DNA of 41,322 nucleotides from JAGOLU01 sp037138475 (GCA_037138475.1 JBAXII010000012.1:1-41322); one strand, 5' to 3'; shown: positions 25,604 to 35,374, counted from the stretch's first letter. Numbers and translations: made by a program. Notes: generated by a model from the sequence alone, not told the origin.

Positions 25604-27667
25604 TCATTTCCTCACATTCCACCAATCAGACAGCTTGGTGTAGATGTACCAGCTCCCTTGGATGGGGTGGAGGACGCAGTAGAGTACATCCTGCTTGCAG
25701 TTTGGAGAGAGATACACAGTCACAGTTTTTGAGATATCGACTCCCCCTTGTGAAAACTGTATGGATGCATTTACTTTGACTGGTGTCTGACTCACGATGT
25801 CTACATACTGATGCTGTGATTTGCGGAGTTCTCCAAGTCTGTTTATCTGTATGCCTTCGGGTACCGTGGTGATGCGCGCCTCCTCATCGAGGAGTATAGG
25901 AAAGTTCATAGCGTCATGTGGCTCGAGGATGAGTCTGACCGGATTCCGTCCTGCGATCGCAAACGCATTACTGACGGTGATGCGGCTATACCTCTGACTG
26001 ATGGTGCGACCGACTGTCTCAGGATATGCATAGGGATAGAATACAAATCGTAGATCATTCCATCTACCGATCTTTGCAGTATCAAATGTCACTGTGGATT
26101 TATTCTTACTCGAATCACTTTTCATACTAAAGAGTTTCTCATCTTCCCATTGCCACTCAAATTTAGTTCCATCTCGTTTGATGGGAAATGCTTGAGGCAC
26201 ATATGGTTTGTATTCAGGTTGCTGTGAAAACCCATCCATTTCTATACCTGTCGGGGTAAACTGCATAGATTTTTCTGAGATCCGAAGTGCTACCTCATCA
26301 TATGCGTCTTGAGCTATGGCATAAGCGGGCGTAGTTGCGTGTGCGTCCACGACCAACCTCGTAGATCCAGAGACGACATCGTAGTACACAGGGATAAACT
26401 CATGCAAGTTGATACCATAGGTGTGATAGGTAGTGTCATGCCACCGTGATCCATCAAGGAGAAATGGTACGATCCAATATCCCTCATGCTTTGCAACTAC
26501 TTCATTGTACGGATCAGTGAGCTCTGGTGAATACACGCGTATATCGGTGATGGAGATTTCCTCACCCTTTTTGACGACACGTATACGATAGGTGGGCGCA
26601 GTGATCCAGCTAACTTGCACATCACCCTCGACTCCTGAGTAGCTGGTGACCGGATGCTCATGAAAGATCGCACTGAGCGCAGTCACGGGCACAGCCATCA
26701 GTCGCACTTGTTCATATTGTTCGGCTACCCACTCCAACTGCCTCACATACTCCTGTTGATACGCACTCTCCATACTGTTCTCCAGTCCGATACAGGCAAA
26801 CCCGAGAGGATTGATCCTCGTATCAAATGCTTGTGAGACAAGCTTTTTGAAATAATCAATATTTTTACCGGCTCGTGCATAGTCATTTGGTTGGGATGTG
26901 TAGGTGCTGGTCGCATCACCATAGTTATAGATCGGATCTGTCACCGTTTGTCTCACGATCCATATGGGGTCTTGAGCGGTAAAATCTGGGACCATCAGCC
27001 AGTTTTTCGATGCAGGATACGGATAGTGGGGAGGACCTCCATAGAGGGTATAGCTATCAGTCCCCCACTGCTCACGGGTGATCTGGTGATACTGTATGCC
27101 ATAGGTAGCCTTGAGATAGTTCAAACTCTCAGTGTCGATCATCCATGCGGAACTGACGCGAGGATAGGTCCCAAATACCGTTTTATATTTCAATAAAAGC
27201 GTATCTACAAGTTTCTTGCGCGCCGCATCAGGATACCCGATGGTAAAGGCATGATGCGCCTGGTACCAGCTGTCATTGGTACCCCGATAGCTCACATTTG
27301 CAGCTTCAGTGAGTGAGGGCATTACCTCGACCATGACGCCTATATCGATGAGATCAGGATAGGTAGCCTGGTACTTTTTCAGCAACTGCACATACGTCGC
27401 ATTAGTGAGTGCATCATAACGCACTGCATAGGTAGCAGGCAGTCCAAGCCTTGCTGTAGTTTTTAGTTGAAGCTCGAGGTTTTCGAGAGATCCTTTGCCA
27501 CAGCACTCCTCACCGCGGACTTGGTTTATGATCACAAGCGCGTTGGGGGTGATGGAGGCGGATACAGGAGATGCATATAGAAACAGGGAACTATAGAAAC
27601 AAAGAAATAGAGAAATAGAGAAACAGTGGAACCAGGAGATAGTCACACGAGAAATCCGTGCATTCAT
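25604..27667 (-). CDS. Secreted protein, possible NodB-fold polysaccharide deacetylase/hydrolase relative
   Basis: 687 residues from ATG 27667 (MNARISRV). It has a signal peptide of unusual Ser/Phe/Leu/Cys composition (about residues 12-38), then ITPNALVIINQVRGEECC. Residues ~40-300 resemble a beta/alpha barrel of the glycoside hydrolase/deacetylase type: LVIINQVRG, LGLPATYAVRYDAL, DIGVMVEV, YPRVSSAWMIDTESLNYL. However the His/Asp metal triad of NodB enzymes is not evident. The remaining half is beta-rich (ALSAIF..., RIRVVKKGEEISITDIRVYSPEL). A surface carbohydrate role is inference. The signal-peptide codons overlap an 8-bp phased repeat. Confidence 0.65.
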   Translation of the reverse strand: MNARISRVTISWFHCFSISLFLCFYSSLFLYASPVSASITPNALVIINQVRGEECCGKGSLENLELQLKTTARLGLPATYAVRYDALTNATYVQLLKKYQATYPDLIDIGVMVEVMPSLTEAANVSYRGTNDSWYQAHHAFTIGYPDAARKKLVDTLLLKYKTVFGTYPRVSSAWMIDTESLNYLKATYGIQYHQITREQWGTDSYTLYGGPPHYPYPASKNWLMVPDFTAQDPIWIVRQTVTDPIYNYGDATSTYTSQPNDYARAGKNIDYFKKLVSQAFDTRINPLGFACIGLENSMESAYQQEYVRQLEWVAEQYEQVRLMAVPVTALSAIFHEHPVTSYSGVEGDVQVSWITAPTYRIRVVKKGEEISITDIRVYSPELTDPYNEVVAKHEGYWIVPFLLDGSRWHDTTYHTYGINLHEFIPVYYDVVSGSTRLVVDAHATTPAYAIAQDAYDEVALRISEKSMQFTPTGIEMDGFSQQPEYKPYVPQAFPIKRDGTKFEWQWEDEKLFSMKSDSSKNKSTVTFDTAKIGRWNDLRFVFYPYAYPETVGRTISQRYSRITVSNAFAIAGRNPVRLILEPHDAMNFPILLDEEARITTVPEGIQINRLGELRKSQHQYVDIVSQTPVKVNASIQFSQGGVDISKTVTVYLSPNCKQDVLYCVLHPIQGSWYIYTKLSDWWNVRK
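27577..27624. repeat. Octad array within the signal peptide coding region
   Basis: In-phase 8-mers ATAGAAAC, AGGGAACT, ATAGAAAC, AAAGAAAT, AGAGAAAT, AGAGAAAC. They encode part of the hydrophobic core of the signal peptide of the 25604-27667 gene. A second 8-bp array lies just beyond the same gene's stop (25551-25594). Confidence 0.65.
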
Positions 27668-27693
27668 ACCCACATTATAGGTGAATAAGGCAC

Positions 27694-27720
27694 AAAAAAA
27701 CCCTCCACTTACGTGGAGGG
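27694..27720 (-). terminator. Intrinsic terminator downstream of the 16S gene
   Basis: On the minus strand CCCTCCAC-GTAA-GTGGAGGG forms an 8-bp stem followed by seven U. It lies about 360 bp after the 16S 3' end and just before the next minus-strand gene, so it probably ends the rRNA transcript and insulates that gene. Confidence 0.85.
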
Positions 27721-27752
27721 GTGAAAAGTTCAATGATCAACGAAAAGTCATG

Positions 27753-27836
27753 TGTCATCCCGAACTTGTTTCGGGATCCTTTTGCAAAGATGCTGAAACG
27801 AGCCACTCCGTGGCCCCTTCGGGGTTCAGCATGACA
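27753..27836. repeat. GTCATCC palindromic repeat downstream of 16S
   Basis: A unit beginning TGTCATCCCGAACTTGTTTC and ending GGTTCAGCATGACA, with GAAC/GTTC and CCCGAA/TTCGGG arms. The 345-base gap 27734-28078 otherwise shows no gene and no tRNA. There is no 23S or 5S rRNA where one would normally follow 16S. Confidence 0.6.
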
Positions 27837-28077
27837 TATGAACAAAGTGGAGTCTCTATTTCAAGACCAACATTTGCAAAAAAAAGCTTTTAGATCAGGC
27901 AATAGAATCGCGAAATGTATACATACCGCTGCAGGTTTCAGTTGTTATTAAATATTTTTTTGTCTTCGGCTGACTATGTCTTCAGACTCTTCGCAAATAC
28001 TGCGTGACCTCTCATAGAATGACGGTGTCATCTATGACAGGAAATTATCGACTTCCGTTCGATAAAAAAGAAAAAAG

Positions 28078-29700
<1,623 letters not shown>

Positions 29701-29781
29701 TTGCAGAGTACATTACACATCCGCGACTCTATTGCTTGGCTTTTTTGTGCATATCAACTAAATGTGAACGTGCGAGCCAAT

Positions 29782-29809
29782 ATTATACTCATCTCTAGGC
29801 GGAATACAA
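29782..29809 (-). promoter_or_regulatory. Probable 16S promoter
   Basis: A perfect TATAAT -10 (29787-29782) with a weak TTGTAT -35 (29809-29804) at 16 bp spacing. Transcription would start about 75 nt before the mature 16S 5' end. Confidence 0.5.
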
Positions 29810-29870
29810 CACCAATATTGGAGACACTAGGAGGGAACATAAGCTTACATAAAGGGTTTATGAAGCGCGA

Positions 29871-30944
29871 CTAGGGCATCTTGTCTGCAAGAGCCTTAAG
29901 TCTAGTGACAAGCCTGTCGGACTGTGTAGTAAGTAATCCTTGAAGCTGCCCGGGTTGACTCATGAACTTTCCGGCAAGTTTATCTGTTTCTTCCTGAACC
30001 TCATAAAAAATTTCGAAAACCGGAACAACAAACTCTTTTGGGATGGGTTTTCCAACTAGTGTACTTAAAAGACCATTAAGATTATTTGATCTGTGCATAA
30101 CTGAGATCTGCTCGGGAGTTACTCCCGCCTTAGTGAGTAGCTTGTGTGCAGCCAAAGCACCTGTGCCATAAATAGAGCGAAGGTTTGCAAGTGTTCGTGC
30201 GACTTGATCAGAGCTGGTGCCTAGAGTAGTTGCATACAGCGCCATAAGCTCAGTCATATATTCGTCCAAAAACCGTAAAGCTGTTTGAGAACCATCCTTA
30301 TTTTTTTCGCTAAATAACAGGCTAAAACCATGTGACTGTATGGCATGTAATTGAGACGTTTTTTCGGTGAAAGGTTCTTTGAGCGGGGATGGAAGCCGTG
30401 ATGCAGTAGCATGGATCGACTCGTGAGCCATCCACTGTACGATCAACTCTTCCTGAGAGAGCGCAGGAGTTCTCTCTTGAATTACCCTTCTCAAACTTGA
30501 AATACTGACAACTATTTCTCTTCCACCCAAACCATTTGCGAAAGCAACCATATTCACTCCGGGTTTATCAAAAAATGATAACTCTGATCCGTTTGGCGCT
30601 CGCACCAAGAGTCCACTGCTGCCATTCAGTCCATACTTATCCTGCACAGCTTTAATTCCCATTTGAAACATAGCTCGCTCAGGTGGAGTTAGTTCCTTCA
30701 CTGTCTGATCAAATATTACTATTTCAGGCGCTTTTGATTCAATTTTAGAGAGCGCGGTGGGGGTTTGTCTTGCTTCGGGGGTTGATGTGGCAGGGTTAAC
30801 AGGTTGCTTGGGTACCTCTTTAGGGGGGGTCGGTACACATGCTGAAAATGCAAGTGTTGTAGCTGCAACGCCAGCCACCTTCAAAAGTTTGCGGCGAGAC
30901 AGCATTCTTTCCACAGGAGGGTTGAAAGGTCCTATTTCTGTCAT
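29871..30944 (-). CDS. Tat-type lipoprotein with HExxH motif
   Basis: 357 residues. SRRKLLKVAG (16-25) is a twin-arginine motif, followed by a hydrophobic stretch and the lipobox LAFSAC with Cys36 as the lipidation site. A Pro/Thr linker follows to ~65. WMAHESIHATASRL has HExxH (His174-Glu175, His178), the zinc-binding helix of many metallopeptidases, with downstream acidic candidates for a third ligand (for example Glu in FLDEYMTELMALYA). I do not recognise a named family. A surface-anchored metallohydrolase is a reasonable inference. ATG 30905 (MLSRRKLLK) is an alternative start giving a more typical Tat leader. It lies upstream of the 16S gene on the same strand. Confidence 0.75.
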   Translation of the reverse strand: MTEIGPFNPPVERMLSRRKLLKVAGVAATTLAFSACVPTPPKEVPKQPVNPATSTPEARQTPTALSKIESKAPEIVIFDQTVKELTPPERAMFQMGIKAVQDKYGLNGSSGLLVRAPNGSELSFFDKPGVNMVAFANGLGGREIVVSISSLRRVIQERTPALSQEELIVQWMAHESIHATASRLPSPLKEPFTEKTSQLHAIQSHGFSLLFSEKNKDGSQTALRFLDEYMTELMALYATTLGTSSDQVARTLANLRSIYGTGALAAHKLLTKAGVTPEQISVMHRSNNLNGLLSTLVGKPIPKEFVVPVFEIFYEVQEETDKLAGKFMSQPGQLQGLLTTQSDRLVTRLKALADKMP

Positions 30945-30981
30945 AGAGTAACTATATCAAAGCAACGTTGACTTAGCTCTA

Positions 30982-31812
30982 TCAGTGTGCTGAGAGCAGA
31001 TGTGCCACCTCGCGGAAGCCCCAGAGTGCCAGCAGGACAAATGCGACACTCCCGAGGAGGGAGATGACGGGGTGTTTGACGATCGTTATCGTGCGTTGAG
31101 GCGAGATGAAGAGAAGTGCGTTTAGTATCATGTGTCCTGACAGCACACCGATCGAAAATCCAAAGACGTTTACGATATCAAACACTGGCACGTAGCCAGC
31201 AAAATCATCCAATCCGAGTATAAACGGGACTTTGAATGAAAATGCAAAGAGTCCCATCATAGTCAGATTTGCGGTGGGACGCATGGACAAGTTTGGCATG
31301 ATACGGTCGATGACAGGCGCAGTCCAGCTGTTGATCACATGGAGCACGGTCTCAAACTTGTCAGTTAGCGTATAAAACCACGCAGGCAAGTTATACGATC
31401 CTTCATGGGTATGTTCGAGTCCCTCCTCAGCGAGCTTGAATAGCACTACCGCTGCCCAGACGATCATGAGGGCCAGCAAGGGTTTGATATCTCGAAACAT
31501 ATCCCAAAGGGCGAGTACGATAATGGTGCCCAGCGCATTGCCCACTGCAGTCCCCACTTCGATCATGATACGATTTTTCCAGCCCGGAAACGTACTCATG
31601 AGGTTGCCTATAAATATCGCAAAGTCGACACTGGTCTTCAGATAGATCGTCATGCCGATGAGCACATCACTCCAGCGGACTTGAATGAGGATATCTGTAG
31701 TCGTAAACCTATTCAGGATCAGCACCTCGAGCCAGATGACGAGAACTAGGATCCCACACACAACTGCGGTGAGTACGAGTGGTATGGCTTGGGTGAGAAA
31801 TGATGATTTCAA
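30982..31812 (-). CDS. Polytopic membrane protein, possibly LysE/TerC-like
   Basis: 276 residues with about seven hydrophobic segments and no signal peptide beyond TM1. Conserved-looking polar residues occur inside membrane segments: KTSVDFAIFIGNLM (about 59-72), FILGLDDFAGYVPVF and GVLSGHMILNALLF. A His/Glu-rich loop LAEEGLEHTHEGSYN lies mid-protein. The layout of two related halves with acidic residues in helices recalls LysE/TerC-type exporters, but I see no diagnostic motif. Its start is 175 bp after the pheT stop; that gap is filled with palindromic repeats, so it may be a separate transcript. Confidence 0.6.
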   Translation of the reverse strand: MKSSFLTQAIPLVLTAVVCGILVLVIWLEVLILNRFTTTDILIQVRWSDVLIGMTIYLKTSVDFAIFIGNLMSTFPGWKNRIMIEVGTAVGNALGTIIVLALWDMFRDIKPLLALMIVWAAVVLFKLAEEGLEHTHEGSYNLPAWFYTLTDKFETVLHVINSWTAPVIDRIMPNLSMRPTANLTMMGLFAFSFKVPFILGLDDFAGYVPVFDIVNVFGFSIGVLSGHMILNALLFISPQRTITIVKHPVISLLGSVAFVLLALWGFREVAHLLSAH

Positions 31813-31841
31813 TGTTGTGAATTCAAATTTTCAATGACACA

Positions 31842-31967
31842 TGTCATCTTGAGCGGAGCGCAAGCGGAGTCGAAAGATCTCATCCAGCAGATTCTTCTTC
31901 GCCGAGTCGGCGAATCAGAATGACTAGACTGAGAGATTCTTCTCCGCCCTGGGCGGATCAGAATGAC
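31842..31967. repeat. GTCATCTTGAGCGGAG-type repeats after pheT
   Basis: Two adjacent units: one starts GTCATCTTGAGCGGAGCGCA, and both carry CAGATTCTTC/GAGATTCTTC then TCAGAATGAC. GCCGAGTCGGC and CCGCCCTGGGCGG arms are self-complementary. They are dispersed palindromes of the kind common next to CPR genes. No gene is present in 31813-31987. Confidence 0.6.
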
Positions 31968-31987
31968 CAGCTATAAATCTTTATCGA

Positions 31988-33937
31988 TTATCTGATACTA
32001 GCCTCAAACTTTTGCTCCAAATATTCCTGTACAAACGTGATATGCGATGCTTTGTTAGTAATTTCTGGTTCCAACTCGACATGAAACAATACAGACTGCT
32101 GATCGTCATTCAGTATATGAGGTTGATCTGGCACCGTTACTGTTGCAACTCCCGTGATGTTCGCTTTTATACCGCGGACCATCTCTCCGATGGGAGCATT
32201 TCTCCATACTGCACAAGATACATCAAAGGATTGGATATTTGGCACAGTCGTATACAGCAGATTCTTTGCGGTGCTCGCACCTCTTTTCTCCTTTCCAAAA
32301 TGTGCAGTAAGATCAACGGATCCATAGACCGTGTGTGCATCCCACACATGCAAGTCGAGCAGCTTTTCGCCAAAGGTGATGCCGAGAGTCATACATAGAT
32401 GCTCGACTACTCCCTTTGCCTGTCTGTACAAAAGCTCTTTTGAGAGAGAGTTGTCATGGAGCACAAACGCAAACTGACGATGTTCAAAAAATCGAGGCGA
32501 TGCCTTTGGATCAGTTGATTCAGCATACACGGTCCCGAGCTCAAACAGTTTGATAGTATCTTGGCCAAACTTTTGATGGTGCTGATATGCATGACGAAGT
32601 CCTTCATCCATCCCAAAGCGCAGCATAGACTTGTCTACATTGAGAGCGTTCTGGAGCTTTACTGGCTTGATACCAGCGATCTTATGTGACAGCTTTTCAT
32701 AGTGTGCGGTAGAGGTGAGTGGCTCAGTCATTACTTCATCGTAGCCGAGGAGTCGGAGATGATCACGAATCTCATCATCGAGTTTGTACGGATATGAGGT
32801 GACGTCATGGGGAGGTGCAAAAGGAGGGAGGACTGGAGGGATATTCTCATATCCATAGAGACGGAGAACCTCCTCCACGAGATCTGCCTCACAGGTGATG
32901 TCGGTGCGCCAGTAAGGCACAATGCAATTGATAATTGATAATTGATAATTGATAGTTGTTTCGAAACCAAGGGAGAGGAGGAGCTGGTTTGCTGTATCGA
33001 TGGTGATATCGATGCCACCGAGGCGCGTGATCTCTGAAAGCCGAAGATCAATTTTCGCGGGCATGACTGGCTCAGGGTATGACTCAGCAGTCGCCACTAT
33101 TTCATACTCCCCCATCTCGCCGATGAGTTGGAGTGCGCGCGCGAGTGCGACGTCGACCAACCGTGGATCAAGGAACTTCTCATGTCTCGTGGACGCCTCT
33201 GTGCGAAGTGAATGTCTGATGCTACTGCGCCTGATGCATGCTTGGTTATAGGTGGCAGCCTCGAGGATACACTCACTTGTATCCATGTCTATCCCTGTCC
33301 CTTCTGCCCCTATGAGTCCAGAAAAAGACAGGATTTTTGTATCATCAGCGATCACCAGATCATCATGAGACAGAGTGAGATCTCGTCCTCCGAGTACGGT
33401 GACGGCTTCTCCCTTTCTGGCACGGCGGATGGTGAGATGATTATCGTGCACCTGTCTCACATCAAAGGCATGCATAGGCTCGCCTGTCTCTATCATCACA
33501 TAGTTGGTGACATCAACGAGCGGAGAGATCACCTTGATCCCATATGCCTCCAGATGTGCCTTCATCCAGGTGGGAGTCGAAAGCTGCGAGCTGCGAGCTG
33601 CGAGCTTGATGCGCACCGCACTAAATCTCAGACACAGTGTAGGGTCAGTATTTGATATTGCTAATTGGGACTTGTCCTCGATTATTTGGAACTTGGAACT
33701 TGGAACTTGGAATTTGATCTCCCTTCCTGTCACCGCAGCCACCTCTCTGGCAACTCCGAGTATCGAGTAGCAATCACTGCGATTCTGACGGACTTCGAGG
33801 TCAATGACCATATCATCCCCCACCTTTTCAGGTTTCTTATCCTGCATATGACCGATCGCAGTGAGCTTGTCAGTCAGCTCCGTGATGGATGCGGGGATAT
33901 CGACGTATTGTGTGAGCCAGTTGAGTGGTACCTTCAT
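31988..33937 (-). CDS. pheT: Phenylalanyl-tRNA synthetase beta subunit (short form)
   Basis: 649 residues, against ~790-800 in E. coli. It starts MKVPLNWLTQYVDIPASITELTDKLTAIGHM, then goes directly to DLEVRQNRSDCYSILGVAREVAAVTG, so the EMAP/OB-fold tRNA-binding insertion (about residues 40-150 in long forms) is missing. Core B3/B4 and B5 regions (WMKAHLEAYGIKVISPLVDVTNYVM; VLRLYGYENIPPVLPPF) are present. A C-terminal FDX-ACB-like anticodon-binding domain ends QEYLEQKFEASIR. Three phased 7-bp repeat arrays lie in frame at residues ~75-84, ~110-119 and ~329-338. It pairs with PheS to charge tRNA-Phe and is the last gene of the operon. Confidence 0.95.
   Translation of the reverse strand: MKVPLNWLTQYVDIPASITELTDKLTAIGHMQDKKPEKVGDDMVIDLEVRQNRSDCYSILGVAREVAAVTGREIKFQVPSSKFQIIEDKSQLAISNTDPTLCLRFSAVRIKLAARSSQLSTPTWMKAHLEAYGIKVISPLVDVTNYVMIETGEPMHAFDVRQVHDNHLTIRRARKGEAVTVLGGRDLTLSHDDLVIADDTKILSFSGLIGAEGTGIDMDTSECILEAATYNQACIRRSSIRHSLRTEASTRHEKFLDPRLVDVALARALQLIGEMGEYEIVATAESYPEPVMPAKIDLRLSEITRLGGIDITIDTANQLLLSLGFETTINYQLSIINCIVPYWRTDITCEADLVEEVLRLYGYENIPPVLPPFAPPHDVTSYPYKLDDEIRDHLRLLGYDEVMTEPLTSTAHYEKLSHKIAGIKPVKLQNALNVDKSMLRFGMDEGLRHAYQHHQKFGQDTIKLFELGTVYAESTDPKASPRFFEHRQFAFVLHDNSLSKELLYRQAKGVVEHLCMTLGITFGEKLLDLHVWDAHTVYGSVDLTAHFGKEKRGASTAKNLLYTTVPNIQSFDVSCAVWRNAPIGEMVRGIKANITGVATVTVPDQPHILNDDQQSVLFHVELEPEITNKASHITFVQEYLEQKFEASIR
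32926..32953. repeat. In-frame heptad array in pheT (AATTGAT x4)
   Basis: Four exact AATTGAT units followed by AGTTG. It encodes about residues 329-338 (INYQLSIINC) in the middle of PheT. Because 28 bp is not a multiple of three, flanking changes must have kept the frame. Confidence 0.85.
33582..33608. repeat. In-frame heptad array in pheT (AGCTGCG x3+)
   Basis: Three exact AGCTGCG units plus AGCTTG. It encodes residues ~110-119 (KLAARSSQLS), in place of the usual short loop before the PSPxWM-like segment (here TPTWMKAHL). Confidence 0.85.
33686..33713. repeat. In-frame heptad array in pheT (TTGGAAC x3 + TTGGAAT)
   Basis: Four units in exact 7-bp phase. They encode residues ~75-84 (KFQVPSSKFQ), in the linker between the truncated N-terminal domain and the B3/B4 core. 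Confidence 0.87.
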
Positions 33938-34381
33938 GTTAGTAATTTAAAAGTATAAATTCAAAAATTAAAATTCTCCATGAGTTTTATGTGCTTTTTC
34001 TCAATTTTATTATGCTTGCGGCTAACATTTTACTTAGCTCAGTCAGCTCTTTCATCAGCTGTTCGTACACTGCTTTAGGAATATAGTCCAAATCTGCGAG
34101 TAACCTTAGCCATACTTTTGTCTCATTACTTGACTTTAAACTAAAAGAAATATAATTCGTCAATTCTTTGCGTGAGACACTTGATTGACCTTCTAAATAA
34201 TTTGCAAGTATGCTAGTTGAACATCGAACCAGCTGGTCCAACATACTTCGTGATATTGTGTCAGTCTTCACTCCCTTTAGGTATCTGAGCAAAGAAACGA
34301 CAAAGGTATATATCCGAACTTTCAAATCACTCTTATACTCCATACCATTTTAATTTTTAATTTTTGCCTTTTGAATTTGCA
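33938..34381. mobile_element. Candidate mobile cassette: four-helix-bundle gene between inverted heptad arrays
   Basis: The whole pheS-pheT junction is this cassette. The left array in phase is AGTAATT, TAAAAGT, ATAAATT, CAAAAAT, TAAAATT (33941-33975). The right array is TTTTAAT, TTTTAAT, TTTTGCC, TTTTGAA, TTTGCAT (34348-34382), roughly inverted relative to the left, and it ends at the pheS stop codon. One gene (33987-34343) fills the interior. Mobility is inference from structure; I see no transposase. Confidence 0.5.
33987..34343 (-). CDS. Four-helix-bundle protein (23S rRNA intervening-sequence-protein family)
   Basis: 118 residues, almost all helical: YKSDLKVRIYTFVVSLLRYLKGV, SRSMLDQLVRCSTSILANYLEGQSSVSRKELTNYISFSLKSSNETKVWLRLLADL, then a C-terminal helix. 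The IxxNYxEGxxxxSxxExxxxxxxAxxSxxExxxxLxxA pattern is typical of the family found in 23S intervening sequences (Leptospira and others), which also includes the Avd proteins of diversity-generating retroelements. No reverse transcriptase is nearby. It sits in an operon where pheS and pheT are normally adjacent, flanked by phased heptads. Its biochemical role is unknown; RNA or nucleic-acid binding is plausible from Avd. Confidence 0.88.
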   Translation of the reverse strand: MEYKSDLKVRIYTFVVSLLRYLKGVKTDTISRSMLDQLVRCSTSILANYLEGQSSVSRKELTNYISFSLKSSNETKVWLRLLADLDYIPKAVYEQLMKELTELSKMLAASIIKLRKST

Positions 34382-35374
34382 TCATTCCTTCCACACGATT
34401 TCTCCATTGTACAAAGTTCGTATGTCTGTGATACCCCACTTCATCATCACGAGTCGGTCGAGTCCCATACCAAACGCAAATCCTGAGTACACCGCAGGAT
34501 CGATACCACAAGCACGGAGGGTATTTGGATGCACCATGCCCGCGCCCAGCGCTTCGATCCATCCGCGATACTTACAAATCTGGCATCCCTTGCCACCACA
34601 AAACCTACACTGGATGTCCATGCCTGCACCTGGCTCGACCTGAGGATAGTACTTGCAGCGGAACCTGGTCACCACATCATCTCCATAGAGCTTTCGTGCA
34701 AATCCCTCGAGCGTAGCGCGAAGGTGTCCCATATGTATCCCTTTGTCTATCACCAGTCCCTCGAGCTGATAAAAGATCGCATTATTCGTCATGCTCACAC
34801 TCTCATTCCGATAGCATTTGCCTGGCACGATGATGCGGATCGGAAGCTGCTCTTGGGTCATGCAGCGTGCCTCGACACTCGAGGTGTGAGTGCGCAGGAG
34901 CCACTCTGGCTCATGGATATAGAGCGTATCGGCGAGCTCTCGTGCGGGGTGATCAGTTGGGAGATTCATCTTGTTAAAGTTGAACTCATCAGTTTCGATC
35001 TCAGGACCCTCATATACACTGTAGCCGAGACGGTTAAAGTATGCCACCATCTCACGTATAGTCAGCGTGGTAGGATGCAGATGTCCCGCAGTGGGACTGA
35101 TACCAGGGAGAGAGGTATCAAAGTTAGTCAACTGCTGAGAGCTGAGAGCTGATAGCTCAGAGGAGCGGTTCGTAATAATCGTATGTATCCCATTTTTTAT
35201 CTTGTTTAGTTTTTGACCGTATTCTTTGCGCTCTTCCACAGGGATCTCCTGGATTTTGGATGCCATCTTATTTACCTCCCCATTGCGACCGAGATATTTG
35301 ACATGAAGTGCATCGAGCTCAGCAGCATCTGCGCATTCAGCCACGACCTGGGCAATATGAGTGATATCTAACAT
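34382..35374 (-). CDS. pheS: Phenylalanyl-tRNA synthetase alpha subunit
   Basis: 330 residues from ATG 35374 (MLDITHIAQVV); the longer open frame overlaps a leader hairpin. A short N-terminal coiled coil (about 1-85) precedes the class II core: HPTTLTIREMVAYFNRLGYSVYEGPEIETDEFNFNKMNLPTDHPAR (motif 1 region), TSSVEARCM and CYRNESVSMTNNAIFYQLEGLVID (motif 2), and GFAFGMGLDRLVMMKWGITDIR (motif 3). CRFCGGKGCQICKYRGWIE has two CxxC pairs, likely a zinc knuckle. A degenerate 7-bp array in frame encodes residues ~72-81 (SELSALSSQQ) at the end of the coiled coil. Confidence 0.95.
   Translation of the reverse strand: MLDITHIAQVVAECADAAELDALHVKYLGRNGEVNKMASKIQEIPVEERKEYGQKLNKIKNGIHTIITNRSSELSALSSQQLTNFDTSLPGISPTAGHLHPTTLTIREMVAYFNRLGYSVYEGPEIETDEFNFNKMNLPTDHPARELADTLYIHEPEWLLRTHTSSVEARCMTQEQLPIRIIVPGKCYRNESVSMTNNAIFYQLEGLVIDKGIHMGHLRATLEGFARKLYGDDVVTRFRCKYYPQVEPGAGMDIQCRFCGGKGCQICKYRGWIEALGAGMVHPNTLRACGIDPAVYSGFAFGMGLDRLVMMKWGITDIRTLYNGEIVWKE
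35134..35161. repeat. In-frame heptad array in pheS
   Basis: Phased units GCTGAGA, GCTGAGA, GCTGATA, GCTCAGA. It lies in the linker between the N-terminal coiled coil and the catalytic domain of PheS. Confidence 0.75.

Noticed and set aside
33987..34343. Naming the four-helix-bundle protein as a ribosomal protein S23
   Set aside because: The S23 label is historical; family members are encoded in 23S intervening sequences and are not established ribosomal proteins.
33987..34343. A diversity-generating retroelement based on the Avd-like fold
   Set aside because: There is no reverse transcriptase, template repeat or variable repeat in the window.
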